Positions 1 through 13,439 of a stretch of DNA of 64,000 nucleotides are shown piece by piece (position 1 is the first letter of the stretch; every line of letters starts with the position of its first letter). This DNA is from Scortum barcoo (Eukaryota > Chordata > Actinopteri > Centrarchiformes > Terapontidae). Below the pieces are notes generated by a model that did not search any database, was not told the origin of the DNA, and saw only the letters and a list, made by a program, of their open reading frames with translations. The stretch is taken from contig CM041546.1 of assembly GCA_023238725.1 (NCBI GenBank), positions 17,561,492 through 17,625,491 of the forward strand, in the 5' to 3' direction. The position numbers and the translations under genes are program-made.

Positions 1-1379
1 TATTTACTGTTTACATAGCTCAACTCATGCTGCTTTTGTGGAGTGACATTCTCACCCGCGCCGTCTGCGCAGAGCAGGCGAAACAACACACGGCGCAGAC
101 AGACGAGCCGGCCCCGCCAGCCGAAGCAGGCAGCCAACCAAACCAGGCAGCCACGCGCTCCACGCCACGCTCAGTTGATGCAAAGGCACTGGACTGAGAA
201 ATAAAAGACATCTCGGTTCATAGGAGCCGTTGTACATGCATCCCAAGGTTGTCAAAGAAAAACACACACATGCACAGAGGGGGTTGGAAAAGGGTGGGAG
301 TGGGAGGGGCACTGACGGGGTACTGATATTAATATTTATGCAGACACCTAAACTGGAGACCACCCCACTCATCTGATTCTTTATTTTCATTTTAGTTTCT
401 TTTAAAGTAGTTCTTGTGTGAAGTAAGAAATACTGCAGGAGTGCATATCCGGTGCACAATGTATGGAAGTACAGTACATCATGTGACATAAGAGTTTTCA
501 TAGGCTAAAGACTAAAGTAAGAAGGACATAAAATTGATTTTCTTTTTCTAATGCTAAGCTAATGAAAAAAAACAAAGAAAATCCCCAACTTCTGCTAAAT
601 GATTGAGAATTATTTAAATTCTCTCTCACGCAAGTGGGTTTATAGCTGAAAGCAACATGATTTAAAGCCCTAATCTGAGATCGAGTGTTGTTAAATGTTA
701 AACCACACCAGAGAAATTCAAAACACATGATTGAAACCTGCTTTCACAGCATTACATTAAAGTTATTCATGTTTTCAGATCCTTCTAAAAGGTCTTACGC
801 CAGTAATGTCTGTAAATCCACCATGGAAACATGAAAATATTTTCTATTAGGATCTGCTGAAAAACATATAAATGATATTTCATCTGGAACTAACTCTTCT
901 GCAGTTATACGTGAAGGTACCTGTGATTAGGATCTGGAAATTAGGAGAGTTGTGAAAAAACATGATTACTATCGGCACTAGGAAAGCTAAACGTTTCAAT
1001 GATTAGCTGCCTCTTGGACTAAATAGGTATCTTGATGTTAAATATAAAATAGAAATTATCCTCTAATTATCCTCTCATACTTTGGTAACAGACTTTGCAT
1101 CCCCTCACAGCACATGTGAAGTTTTTATTGGGGGAGGAAGCACACTGATATAAGTCTGGTAATTACAAATAAAAAAATCTCTGGTCATAGCAAACAATAA
1201 TTACATCCTCTTGTGTAGACATTAAAGTAAATCAGTTCCCAAGCCAATTTCTTAGGGAAAAAAGAAATGTGGAGGTAGACACTTGTGCACACACACGCAC
1301 ACATACAACAGACACTTACTGTACCCCAAAAACAAAAACAACCACACACACACGCAGCATTTTCAAAGTCATAAAACGA
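1..1379. other. non-coding, no recognised feature
   Basis: AT-rich intergenic sequence. Reading frames in it have no recognisable protein signature. The first 200 bases are GC-richer and non-repetitive and may be part of an element that begins outside the window. Confidence 0.6.
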
Positions 1380-1560
1380 GGGGACTTCAAATGCAGCTAT
1401 TTGTTTGGGGCCTGTTGTCGTGGGAATAGGCAGTGCGACTGTGCTGGTTCATTAGAATTCCTTTCAAGTTGTGGAGTGCGGCCTCCCTGTGTTTCTCTCC
1501 CCATATTCCCTGACCCCGATGCATCTCTATGGGGCTGAGGTAGGGCGGGGCACAGGGAGG
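1380..1560. other. CNE-like block
   Basis: Low-repeat sequence between two microsatellite-rich stretches, with short homeodomain-type cores (cattagaattcc) and no coding signature. Read by eye as a possible conserved element; conservation is not tested. Confidence 0.3.
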
Positions 1561-1608
1561 GGAGGGCGAGGTAGGGGTTGGAAGTAAAGCACAGTACATT
1601 ACGCTGCA

Positions 1609-1641
<33 letters not shown>
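1609..1641. repeat. (CA)n microsatellite
   Basis: About 16 uninterrupted CA units. Confidence 0.95.
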
Positions 1642-1643
<2 letters not shown>

Positions 1644-3251
1644 AACACACTTTTGTATGAACACATACAGTGGGACACCAGACGCTACACGTACTGTATT
1701 GCAAACACACCGGAAAGAGCACTTGAACTGGATGTGAAGTCACCAGAACTCACACAAAAAAGGAAGAGCAAGTACACACACACACACACACTTGCTGCGG
1801 CAGATTATATTTAATGCAGATAAACAAACACGCACGCACATACCCGCAGCTCTCCTCCCTAACGGTGTCACCTCGCTGCATCACCCTCTTAGGGATGCAG
1901 GGGGGAGGTTCGCCTCAGCAGGCACAGCTCAACGCTCGGTCACAGGAGAGACTGCGATGTTGTGTTTTTGCCACCAGAGATGGTGGCAGGGAAATTGTTT
2001 GTGTAATGCACCTGGATCTTTTCTGGCACACTAATAATTACTCCCCTCATCTGCAGCAAGAGCAGCTAAATGTTGCCTCGAAAGTCCTCGAAATGAAGAT
2101 GGATTTAGAAGTGTCTCCATCAGATGATGACTGACAATGAGCGAGCAACCAGGCTGCGTGCTAATATCACGAGAAAGGACAGAAACTAAAAGTCACTATA
2201 ACACTGATGGATCAACTTAAATTCCCTGTAAATACATGAAAAAAATGTGTCTGTAGCTGAGATCATTTCATTTGTTTCCTGTGAAAATCAATGAAATGAA
2301 AATTTCAAATTCAACTATTTCAACATCAGTATCATCACTTGTCTCAAGACATTTACATTTATTTCTAGAACAAACAAGTGGGCATGATCTAAATGCATTG
2401 GCACCACTCACTTCATGTAAGAGGGAAAAAATACACCCAATATGATGCTAAAATACTTGAAGGTCATCACAAATGTTCTAACAAGATTTGAAACAGAAGA
2501 GAAATGACAAAATGACAATGTATTTTTATTGGAGACGAGGAAAAATTAACTTCATTTAATTCCTTATTTTATCCTCAAATGAACAAATCTCTTTTTGTGC
2601 TCTTTATGAACCCAAACCATTACTGACCCATTTTAGGATAAATTGTGATAATGATCAAAAAGCTCTGCACATAAAAAACTGTTTGTGAAACATACATGAT
2701 TATTTTGGCCTAAAACGCAAATCACTGAAGACCGAATGACTAACAGTAAACGTGAAAATTTTGGTTAAATTATCTATGAAGATGAGTCTGTGCTGGTTCA
2801 TTTGTTTTTGCCGTTGTCCAGTTTGCAGAGTGAAAATGGCGTGAACCGCGGCCTGTGTGAGTTTTTGTTTTTTTGTTTTTTTTTTCCATCTCAGTTGGAG
2901 TGAGGTCACTTTGGCAGGCTGGGCTCCCGGACGAGACCCCAGCGGGCGCCAGACTGCAGGGAGAGGGACGCGGAGCTGCTGCCCGTCACAGCCCACTGGT
3001 CGCCTGACGGGCCCCAAGGCCTGCCAGACTGACACCACCCCCGGCCGGGCAGGAGGAAGAGAGGGGCAGGAAGGGGGGCAGGGGAGGGGGCCAGGGAAGG
3101 GGTGTATGGAGGTGGAGGTTGGCATAGGGGACAATCACTATCCATTGCATTTATCTATTTCATACAGTAGAGTGCAGTGGGAAAGGAGGGATGGTCAATG
3201 GAGTGCCAGTGTGCCCGCTGTTGGTGTACGACTTGAGGTGGTTTCAGGTGA

Positions 3252-3270
3252 CAGAGAGAGAGAGAGAGAG
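3252..3270. repeat. (GA)n microsatellite
   Basis: A short pure GA tract. Related (GA)n runs lie at 4705-4737, 9768-9800 and 25546-25580. Confidence 0.9.
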
Positions 3271-3560
3271 CATAGACAGCAATTACTCAGCATATAATAG
3301 ATATATAGCAATACACGGCTACAATAGCTTTCAGAAAAAAAATCTGTCTCATAAAAAAAGTCATGTATTATCTACCAGAGAAACGAAAGACTGAGATAGG
3401 CGAGGGGGGAAAAAAAGGATAAAGGAGAGTGAAAAACTAGTTGTGTGTGTCTCAGCGTGTGTCTGAGGCTGGCGTGGAGAAGGGAGGAGGGCAACACTCA
3501 CAGAGTCTCTCAGGCGTGTCCAGAGCATGAGCTGAGCCAAGTACCTCTACTACATTCAAG

Positions 3561-3566
<6 letters not shown>

Positions 3567-3601
<35 letters not shown>

Positions 3602-3628
3602 AGACACACACACACACACACACACACT
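3567..3628. repeat. (CA)n microsatellite, interrupted
   Basis: About 60 bp of CA with AAAC and GAC interruptions, indicating an older tract. Confidence 0.95.
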
Positions 3629-4572
3629 CTCCTATATGTGTGCACCTGCCGGCTTCCCTCCCTCACCTAACACACCCATACGGTCAGACACAGACGGCAC
3701 GGCAATGTACATGCTCGCAGCTCATCGCACCGACACACACACACACTCAAAACTTTCACCCTGCAATTATAAAGTTCACGCAAAGTCATACTGGACCTGT
3801 AAATTTTCCCCCAGGTTGCTCCGGTATGACTGAGAACATCCCTCTAAATGGTTTTCTCCTACTCTTTTTTCCCCCTCTACCCTTCACTCTATAACAAGAT
3901 GTCTTCTTTCGCAGAGGTAAGAAAACACATAGATATCTCTATTGTCTGTTGCTTTGTGATGTTTTCCTAAGCTGTCCTATGCGTATGTAAACACATTCTT
4001 ATTTTCTACATCCAGAGACGTGCTTATCATTCGACACGGAGCCAAGTTTGCAGAGCTCTCTGCGTTTAATATACAGTCACTTTTACAACTGGGGGATGGG
4101 AAATCAAATACAGGGAAATGCAACATATACTCTGTATGTAATGTGTAAACGCACAAGTCCAACATTTACCTTGAAGATATTCAAATTAAACACACAATTT
4201 TCATGCACACTCTTGCAGGTACACATTACGAACACACTCTAAAAAACCAGCAGACATCCTCGGACATGGACTAACGCAGCAGCTGATGAGGGGAGCAGAT
4301 TGAATCTTGTCAAAGAGGGGCTTATGTTGTACGGCAAAGCGTACACTGTAACTTTGCAATTAAACAGTAAATAGATCAATGTTTGTATATGTTTGTGTGT
4401 GCATGTGTGTGTTTGGGGGCCTCAGGGGCCCGTCCTAATGAGCTATCTGTGTGCATTTCTAACAAGAGCTCGGTGCAGCGCCCACGGCACTGTCATCCTG
4501 GGCCGCGGCTGACCTTGCTCGGCTGCTAGGCTGTGTCGTTTGCTATATTTATGGCACCACCACCATCTTGCT

Positions 4573-4617
4573 GTGTGTTTCTGTGTGTGTGTGTCTGTGT
4601 CTGTGAGTGTGTATATT
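4573..4617. repeat. (TG)n microsatellite, interrupted
   Basis: TG tract broken by TCTG and TGAG variants. Confidence 0.85.
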
Positions 4618-5241
4618 CACCAGTGTGTGCATTCCAGGAGGGCGGGAGTGCAGGGGGGCTCACTCAGGAAGCAAATACTGTGTATATCAGCATAATGAAT
4701 CAAGTGAGAGAGAGAAATAGAGAGAGAGAGAGAGAAGGAGGAAGAGGGAGGGTGGAAGGGATGGAGAAAGCCATTTTCCCTTCTGCTGTTTTCTCCCCTC
4801 TCTGCAACCAACCCCTGTGGTGTCTATTCCTTCTATTCTGCATTTGCTTCTTTCCCTTTTTTCCCCCCTATTTTCCCTTTTTCTTTGCTTGGCCTCATCA
4901 CATTGCTGCTCCCTCCTAAAGCATGGCATGAACACCGACCACAGCTAAGACTGGACGCAACACACACAAGCTTATTTGAAACCCTGTATGTGTTTAACAC
5001 CGTCTCTGTCTCTGCTCCAGACATACAGCATTAACCCTCCTGCTTTTACACAATGTACGCGCAGCCAAATGTAAGCTGGTAGTATGCACTGGTTCATGTT
5101 GAGCCACTGTGTATGTGTACGCACAGCTGTATGAGTTTGGCACAAACCGAGCCAGCTGAACCAGTGGAATAATAACAATGCATGTGCATGGAATCAACTG
5201 GACCCCCTGTTCGTTTCTAGGCAGGGGAGAGACAGGCTGGT

Positions 5242-5244
<3 letters not shown>

Positions 5245-5281
<37 letters not shown>
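5245..5281. repeat. (CA)n microsatellite
   Basis: About 18 uninterrupted CA units. Confidence 0.95.
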
Positions 5282-5284
<3 letters not shown>

Positions 5285-6065
5285 TACTAAGATACATACG
5301 CGGCCTCAATATGCAAAGCTCCCCTGCGCTGGGTTAAGGGAGAGGGGCGTGCTGCTGTGAATACTCATCTGAGCCTGGCAGAGAGAGCTGTGTGTATCCC
5401 CCCATAACCTCGGGGCGAGGGGCAGGGGAGGGCGCTCCATTTGCGTGGGACACACATACACGGGTGGAAACACACACATTTGAAAACACATTTGCACGCG
5501 CATGGACACAAACAGAAAAGTCAGGCACATACATGCTTATACGCCAGAACACACAAACACACACACAATATAACCCATGCATACACACATCCGCACATGC
5601 AGGCGATAAGCGAAGTAGGCACTATGGGGAGGGGGCGCCGTGACCAAAAGTAAAGTTTTAATTCGGTCCTCGGGGACACTGCTTACTCATCCAACTCCCC
5701 CAAGGACCAACTTCCTCTGAAATCTATTCAAATCACATCTCTCCTCCGCCTTTTATTGCATTTCTCATATCCCCCCATCACAAAGTGACAAATCACCACA
5801 CACTTCACAGAGCCAACATCACTTTCTCTCCATTTTGGGGGACAGATAGATTTGGGGGATTTTTACTTTTAAAGTGATTAGAGAAACTCACTTCCTACTG
5901 GTTTTTCCATTATTTTCCACGAGCGCTACTGTAGATGAGTTGTCATGTCAGGAGTCCAGAGATACCTTTACCTGACAAAAAAAAAGATGTAGCTGAAATA
6001 CCTGGAATTATTTTAAAGAGGGCTTATTTATCTGACAAATCTGCAAGTAAGCAGTGCTACACACA

Positions 6066-6089
6066 ACACACACACACACACACACACAT
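6066..6089. repeat. (CA)n microsatellite
   Basis: About 12 CA units. Confidence 0.9.
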
Positions 6090-6299
6090 AGATATACTTC
6101 ATATACAGTATTTAAAGTCCAACTGTCGCTGCCAAAGAGGCTCACACACTTTCAGTCTCCCTCTCAAATACACATCAAACACTAATTCCATCGCACACTC
6201 CCTCCCAAACATGCAAACACACAAGTGTAGAAACACACTCTGCTACTCAAGTCCCACACTTCCTGCCAGTGTTCTCCCCTCCATTCTCAATAAAGCAGG

Positions 6300-6960
6300 T
6301 GATGAGAGTGTCGAGGTCTAATTAGTTTATGCAGACGTATGAAGCTGGTGGGACAGGCAGCATTGTTATTATTTCTCTGCCAGCCCACTGCAGACACGCG
6401 CACACACACACACACCGCAACAGTGACACTTACAACGTCGCCTGCCGCATCCCCGACCACGCTCATCGAAGATGGTTGTGAGTGGGGAGGGAGGAGAGGG
6501 GGTTGAAATGCTGAGGCGGGTGAGGCTGGATGAGAAAGGGGGTGTCGAGCGTGAGAAGAGAGGGAGAGAAGCGCCACTTGATATATTCGTAATGTTCCTT
6601 AATATTTTCATTTTGATGTAATTTGTGGCCCCGGTTTTTTAAATATCCGCTCTGTAATAATGTTTAATTTCAAGGGTCAGTCTGCCAAGGAGTATATTAA
6701 AGCTGATAAAACTCATTTTCCACAGGCCCAATATCGCGCCCAGATCAGGTTAGGAGGCCAGCCTCCCTGAATATTTCATCTTTTATCATGCCGATAATGG
6801 GAAGATGACAGAGGCGCATTATTACAATGAGAGAATTGCTCATTTTCCTGACGGGGAGGGCTGCCTGGCTGCTTGGCTGCCTGCTTCCCTGACTGCCTGC
6901 ATCAATGACTGGCTGCGGCTGCCGAAAGCCGAGGGCTCCACAGAGTGTTTGTCGCAATAA
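6300..6960. other. CNE-like block
   Basis: Long low-repeat stretch, clearest at 6640-6850, with clustered homeodomain/GATA-like words (taattag, ctgataaaac, tttatcatgccgataatgg). It contrasts sharply with the flanking simple repeats. No frame in it encodes a recognisable protein. Candidate enhancer in the desert next to rragc; conservation not tested. Confidence 0.4.
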
Positions 6961-7186
6961 AAGAAATTCTTCCCTGGGAGAGAAGAGGTGACGAGTGGAG
7001 AGGAGGAGGAGAGGAGGAGGAAAGGTGCAGGGAGGGGACGGAGGTAGAGAGAATGAGAGAGAGGTAGGAAAGAAAGTGAGAGCGAGAGAGAGAAGCAACT
7101 TTCTTCAACCACCTCACTTTGATTGCGAGGAATAATAAATGTGTGGGCTTGCAGTTGGGGTGGGGTAGGGAGGGCAATGGAGCAGT

Positions 7187-7187
<1 letters not shown>

Positions 7188-7226
<39 letters not shown>
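7188..7226. repeat. (TG)n microsatellite
   Basis: About 19 TG units. Confidence 0.95.
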
Positions 7227-7229
<3 letters not shown>

Positions 7230-7289
7230 GTGGTGGTGATGTGGCAGGGTAGGGGGCTAGGTGATAATCACAGATTTCAAGAGGGTCCC

Positions 7290-7860
7290 TATTCCGAATT
7301 AACCCATTTAATTGAGCCATTAGGAAAGAACAAAGCTGAGGCTATGGGGCGAGACGGGGGTACAGAGTGTGGGGCTGGGGGGGTGTGTGGGGGGAGACTT
7401 TAGTCCATCAGCAGCCTTGGGATTGGAACCTGCCCCGCACGCAAATGACTAACCGGACCGTCTCTGGCGCCAGAGCAGCTTAATAAATGGACCCAATCAA
7501 GGCTGTTCTGGGGACCACCTGTGTCCCGTACAGGTCAGAACCATTAGACCCACATTAGAGGGCCATGATAGACGCAGGCGCCACTCCAGCCACCCCAATA
7601 ATGAGGATAATAAGAGTACCATAATGGCATATTTATGGGCCGGCTAGGAAAAGAAGAGACTGGCTGCAGTGTTTTGGGTTATTCAGAAAGCCAGGAAGAG
7701 AAAAGGAGAAGAACTCTGATTCAGAAACAGGTGACTGTGTGAGACTGTGGCTTTAAGCAATGCAAAATATCACAGCCTGCAATTTCAATTACCAACATGA
7801 TTACAGGACTTAATCCTTCATATATAAAGGCTGTAATAAAAGAAGCAGGAAAACGCGTAA
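7290..7860. other. CNE-like block
   Basis: Low-repeat sequence with many TAAT/ATTA cores (aattaacccatttaattgagccatta, aataatgaggataataagag, ataatggcatatttatggg). It also contains GC-balanced inner words such as tctggcgccagagcagc, which includes a short palindrome. Candidate enhancer by appearance only. Confidence 0.4.
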
Positions 7861-8267
7861 ACCGGGGGTGATCAGAATTAAAATTACTCACAAGAGACCT
7901 ACTTATGATACATTTCCACTTCCACTAGCTCCGCTGTGTGAAAGATCTGTCACACACCAGGTGGGCCTATCTTGGCATTTAATATGTTAATCTGTAATCT
8001 TCCTCTTCATTCAGCTATTCTACTACAAGCACCGCATTGAAAGAATTTTCTTCTTTTCTGTCTCTCTCTCTGGTACTCTAATCTTGACACTTCTCACTGC
8101 GCCACAGGCACTGGCTGCAAGAATGAATGCTGGGAATTAAGGATCGGAATGTTTAACCAACTAGTCATTTAAAGCGTCCTGGTCGCCCTCAAAACCACTA
8201 ATCATTTAAAGTAAACTTGGGCTTTTTTCTTAGGCTTATCAAATGAGCTCTGTCTACAAATTAGCCA

Positions 8268-8268
<1 letters not shown>

Positions 8269-8306
<38 letters not shown>
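8269..8306. repeat. (TG)n microsatellite
   Basis: About 18 TG units. Confidence 0.95.
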
Positions 8307-8311
<5 letters not shown>

Positions 8312-9426
8312 TTGGAGGGAGGGAGCCCATCAGTACCTGAAGCTACAGCAGCTGGGAAGGCGTCATGAGTACGAGTCTGTTCCCCATCTGTGTGGAAACT
8401 GCAATGAAATAAAGAAACAAATACAGTTTCAATTAAGGTTTTGTCTTTTTTTTGTTTTTTGTTCTTTGTCACTTCCTGTCCCTATGATCTAGCACTTCCG
8501 TATCTGGACAAATGCAAGGCCACTTTCGGATACAATACGAAGCTAATTTTTGGCTTCTATTATGTGCACAGATTTGACCTTCAAAAGTTTTTTGCAGCCC
8601 GAGTTGGCTGCTCACGAACAGCTATTCGTTCGGGCACAGGTGAACCATACGTAAGAATCATTAAATATCATCATCATCACAGTGAGCGACGGAGTTACTT
8701 TGGTTGCTGTCCTGTGCTTGCGCTCGTCCAGGCGAGAAGATCCTGCCATCATTACTGGGTGCATATCATTATCCTGCAGGCGCCACTGAATGTTTTACTT
8801 GAGCTAAAGAGTTGACTACAGCAGATGCGTTCGTCCTTTTTTGTGCCTTGACTTTGTATGCATTGGTACCATTCAATTAAAAATGCACTAGATGTGGCTT
8901 GTGAGTGTGTGTATGGTTGCCTGCTGTTTAGATGATCAGCTTGTCTGCTGATCTGAGAGGACCGCTACGGGATATTCAGGTTTGTCCCTGCCTACGTTTT
9001 AAACCAAGTTCCTTCCTCCTGGTGTTGAAAGGGCACTAGCAGGTAATATGCACTTCAGAGAAATGAATTATGTATCACGTTGAAAATTATGTCCTGGCAA
9101 ATGAATGTTTACTGGTTGCTACAGAGCACCAAGTTCAATGGGGGCAACAAGGGAGGGGGACAAGTTTAACAGCTTGTCAGCGATGTCAAACCAGTGTGTA
9201 AGCTGTGGTGGAAGAGCCTTCAAATAAAGGACAACCTATCCCAAGCACAACCCACTCATCCTTAGCCACCCTCCAAAAAGGTGCCAGACACTTTGGGCGC
9301 ATCCCTGTGGAGAGGAAGAGGAAGTGATGAGTACCCCAAAGGGCAACGGAGGTCACCGCTGACCGGCGTGACTGCCAATGACCCCAGGGAAGGGTGGGAT
9401 GGAGTCAATGTGTCTGGACCTCCACC

Positions 9427-9428
<2 letters not shown>

Positions 9429-9458
<30 letters not shown>
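9429..9458. repeat. poly(A) run
   Basis: About 30 consecutive A. No target-site duplication or retroposed gene was found next to it. Confidence 0.95.
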
Positions 9459-9462
<4 letters not shown>

Positions 9463-10779
9463 TCACTGTGTCAGAAAGGGTGAGTGGGAGGTGGCGGGCT
9501 GGGCCAGGTGGGGGTTAGGGGGAGTGGGTGATGGTGGGTACCAGACTGGGGCACCTCGGGGGACTTTTGGGGAGGAAGAGCCATGCACCATGTCTCCTGC
9601 TACCAACCGTAGTTCCCTCATTTGATTGTGAAGCCATGAATAATGCATGGCGGATGGGACTGAAGGAGGGGGAAAGATGGAGGGGTGCGGGGGGGACCTC
9701 AACCTTAAAGGGGCCCTGCCACAGTGGGAGTCATTACCGATGAACAACCACACTGATGAGCCACGGAGAGAGAGAGAGAGGGATGGGAGAGAGAGATGGG
9801 GAATGAATGGGGAAGAAAAACAAACAAGATATAAAAAAAGAAAGAAGGATGCCCATGAAACCAGGCTTCTCAAACATTTCAAGCATGCCGCTTTTCCCTC
9901 CTCTGTTTTCATCACTCTGTAGATGTTTTGTTGTTGTTTTCATTCATCTATCCATAATTTAAATCGGGAAAATACTTGACATCCTTTTCCTGTTTGTTTG
10001 TATTTGTTGCTACGGCTCTTTGTAATAAGTTTTATCTGTACGTGGGCCAGTGGTGAGCAGAAGGAGTAAACGTGCAGTAAAGAAGTTTAAATACTGTGGT
10101 GCCTAGATCACAAAGCTAAGGATGGTTATAATATATCAATGACTGGTTAACAGCTTTAAGAATTTGATAGGTCCTTTGACAGGGATAACAACAACAATAA
10201 CTACAGTCTTTTTCATTTCCAACTGAGAGAGTTTTTAAAACGAATGTTGCAGAATGCTGGTACAGCTGGAAGATCTGCTCAATGTGTACCATGAACAGTG
10301 TGGCTTTTCCATAAGAAAGAAACTGTGAATGTTGATTACTTTAACAATATGTTGGAGCTTTGAGGTTCACTCTGCAGCAAATACCTGTCACCTGCAGCTC
10401 CCTATCTGATTTGTTAACTGAGTTTTAATATTTCTTCAGAGACTTGAACAAACTTGATCAGCCAAATTTTCTCAACAAGGATTTACAGTGTACTGACTTC
10501 TCCTCAAGTGAACACTCAGAAATTACGGCCAGGTAATGCAAGTTACAACCATGATGTTCAGTGGCTCTGAGGCCGGATACAGAGATATTATGACTGTTAC
10601 ATAATGGCCAGTGAACGGGCTTAGCACAGCCAATACCAATCAATTAAAACATGCCCTGATTGACTTTCATACCAATTTTATTATGTCACAGGATGAGTGA
10701 GATGATGATATGGCTGCTAAGAAATGTAAAGATTAGTCTTTTAGTCCAGCAAAAATGTTGAACTGTGTTTTTATCTGAT

Positions 10780-10968
10780 CTTTTAGAGGATTTGCCACTT
10801 TAATCCATTTTATATCATTGTCGACTGAGTTTTTGGGGGTTATGAACTGTCTAAAAGAAGTTTGAGGGCATTAGTTTTGGCTCTGACATTTTGACGAGTG
10901 ATCAGTAAATCAAAAACAAAATTAATACATTAACCGATCATGAAAATAATTGTTAGCTGCAGCCCTAT
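10780..10968 (+). repeat. teleost interspersed repeat relic (family ending 'aataattgttagctgcagccct')
   Basis: Matches from memory the fish repeat whose 3' end reads '...gaaaataatcgttagttgcagccct'. Internal words (atatcattgtcgactgagttttttggg-type, 'cattttgacgagtgatcagtaaatc') follow the family order. The copy is degraded and non-coding. Other copies here: 18205-18335, 22745-23100, 36685-36965, 44030-44240, 46150-46285, 46655-46740 and 58650-58875. Confidence 0.7.
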
Positions 10969-11269
10969 AATATTCATAAGCATAATTCATTACTGGAACT
11001 ACATTCAAACAGTGACGCACGCATTAACGCACACACACCACACAGTACAGTGTGCTCACATTTAGACAAAGACAGAAAGAAATAGACTCATACGTGCAAA
11101 TCCGTAGAAACACAATTTCTTTCCCCATATGCAAGTTGGTGGAGAAGGAAGTGGGTGGGAGAAAGAAATGAGCAGCGCCAGTATTGCTGCTGCTAGCAAT
11201 GTGTGTGTGTACGTGTGTGTGCAGGTGTGTGTTATCTTGTGTGTGTATGTGTGCTTGAGAGCCATTCCT

Positions 11270-11600
11270 GCGGCGGCAGCAGCTAAGGCGCTGTAGCAGG
11301 ACTAGGTGTTATCACTCATTCTGATTCCGTATTACAGCATGACGGATGGGCCCCCGCGGGCCGGCGAGCGTCGCCGCGCGCTTATTACCGCAGCTCTTAA
11401 GTGGGAGTTGATTTAGCTTAAATAGGTTGTTTCATAAGGAGAAGACACCAGCGCTGTCACCACTGCTCTGCTCCTCGCTACAGCAAACTGCCACTCTAAT
11501 TGAATAATGCCTCCTCTACATACCTATTAGGGTGCTTAGGTACATAGTGTGCCCCAATAATTGCTTATACAACCTGGCTAATTTGGCCTTCACCCTTTCA
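11270..11600. other. CNE-like block with CpG knot
   Basis: Low-repeat sequence with a dense CpG knot at about 11344-11385, including the hairpin GGCGA-GCG-TCGCC at 11363-11375. A homeodomain-rich AT segment follows (ttgatttagcttaaatagg, ctctaattgaataatg). No coding signature. Confidence 0.4.
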
Positions 11601-11604
11601 CCCT

Positions 11605-11606
<2 letters not shown>

Positions 11607-11637
<31 letters not shown>
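11607..11637. repeat. (CA)n microsatellite
   Basis: About 15 CA units. Confidence 0.95.
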
Positions 11638-11641
<4 letters not shown>

Positions 11642-13430
11642 AACACAACACTCCTCTCCCAAATGTGTGATATTCATGTTGCTAATATAACCCACAGGAT
11701 GTGCGTGCTCTATGTGGGTTAGTATTTTACAGAATTCAATGTCTGAAGATCGTCACTATTGCTCCAGCATATTAGCAAAAACAAAACAAATAGGCCTATA
11801 TTTGAGTCATAAATTCAGGATTTGATACTGCATATCTAATTTGATATTCCTCTAACCGGAATCCAATGAAATCACTGGATTCTGAATGCTATAAAAGTGC
11901 AAATAGACCTACACTATAAAGGATTAGTGTTTCATTAGCATATCACAGGGAGGTATTTGAGCATGCATGTTCCAATAATACAAGTGCCATGGTGTTTTAG
12001 CGTGGAGGTGGTTAAGATGGGAGGAGGTTCGGATAAAGGCATTTCGATTAACGAAACGCTGATCCGTTTCCCTGTCTCTGTTGGCTTTAAGAGATTATTG
12101 CTGATGCAACAGTGCGATGGCATGTGAATTGTGCGCCGCTGTGGAGTGGAACCTGTGCCAACTCTCTGTAAGTGAACAAGGCGCCATGGATTCTTGCCAG
12201 CAACAACATACTCCAGGGGAAGCTGAAGTTGGCCGTCAATCATGAGTCCTCAAATGGAAATGCACCCATTTCTCACTAGCCCCCGACTCCACTTTGTCAG
12301 ACAGACACACGGATACTCATACACGTGCAAAGACTAACATACAGACAGACGCAAAGGGGGCAGTGGAAGTGGAAAAAGAGAAAAGGGTAAATACTTTTAG
12401 GGGGGAAGTTTGATCAGGCCCCCTTGATTAATCCCGAGCAGCTGCACTAAATTTATCTGTGATTTGAGCTCATGAACAGCATGGGAATTTCACCAGCTCA
12501 CTTGTCTTGGGTCACAAATGATCAGGTTAGAATATCATTTTTTCTCACTGAACAGAACTCAAAGTATACAGAGTTGGTGTCTGCTAGACATTTGGTTTCG
12601 GCTGTACAATCACTCAAAAACGTCTTTACTCCCAGTACTATATCATTCAAATTTTTACTTTAAATGTATATTGTGTCCACGTACTGGGCAAAAATAAACT
12701 TGTCTCACATGTAGATTATCCCTTTCTGGTTATGTTAATCACATTATCAACCAAAGATCTTTATTCTCAAGTATAATGTCTGACAGAGGACTTTTATTCT
12801 GAAGCACCATTTCCCGCTGCAACCTAGTCTGCTTGTAGTAGCAAAGGGCATAAAAAATAAGTATGACAGAGGAGATATTAAACTTGATTTTATTTATACA
12901 AAAGCAACTGTTGCAAATCCCTATTCTTGCTGTAAAGATGTTGTCAAGTCAGATACTTAAATTTGTTTTATTTTAATACAGTACTTGTTGGATTTTAAGG
13001 TCCAAATCCACCGTATTTGTTTGTTTTTCATTTTAGTTTGTTTTGCTTGGAAACTACTGATTCAAATAATAGAAAAAGAAACATTAACAAAACATCATCA
13101 AAGGTCATTAAAGTACTGAATGTTAACCAACTATGGACTGCTTGAATTAGTTAATTCACTGGAGGAAAGGTAATGTTAGCTATATTTACAATTAAATTGT
13201 AGATATTAATAATTACACATCCAGATTCAAAGTGAGTCTTTAATACTTACACAACAACAAACACGCACGCACATACACAACCAAACACACACAACTTTAA
13301 TTCCAAACACTAATGCACTAGTGCACACATTCATGCACACACAAACATTTACAGAATATACATCTGTACAAAGTATGTGCATAAGTGCCCACACATACAC
13401 AGCCCTGCGGGTGCTTTGCTGTGCCACCCC
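11638..13430. other. non-coding, mostly featureless
   Basis: AT-rich intergenic DNA. 11990-12250 is lower-repeat and might be a weak CNE. Nothing else is recognised. Confidence 0.5.
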
Positions 13431-13439
13431 GCTCTCTTT

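Larger units (their letters stand above)
1642..6299. other. microsatellite-dense intergenic sequence
   Basis: No gene supported. The stretch is broken by CA/TG, GA and G-rich simple repeats roughly every few hundred bases; the larger tracts are listed separately. Translated frames rich in THTH or VCVC are repeat artefacts. Confidence 0.7.
7861..11269. other. non-coding; simple repeats and a repeat relic
   Basis: No gene supported. It holds a TG tract, a poly(A) run, a GA-rich stretch near 9,770 and one old interspersed repeat, each listed separately. Confidence 0.65.

Noticed and set aside
9429..9458. Poly(A) run as the tail of a processed pseudogene
   Set aside because: No coding-like sequence or target duplication was found upstream on either strand.
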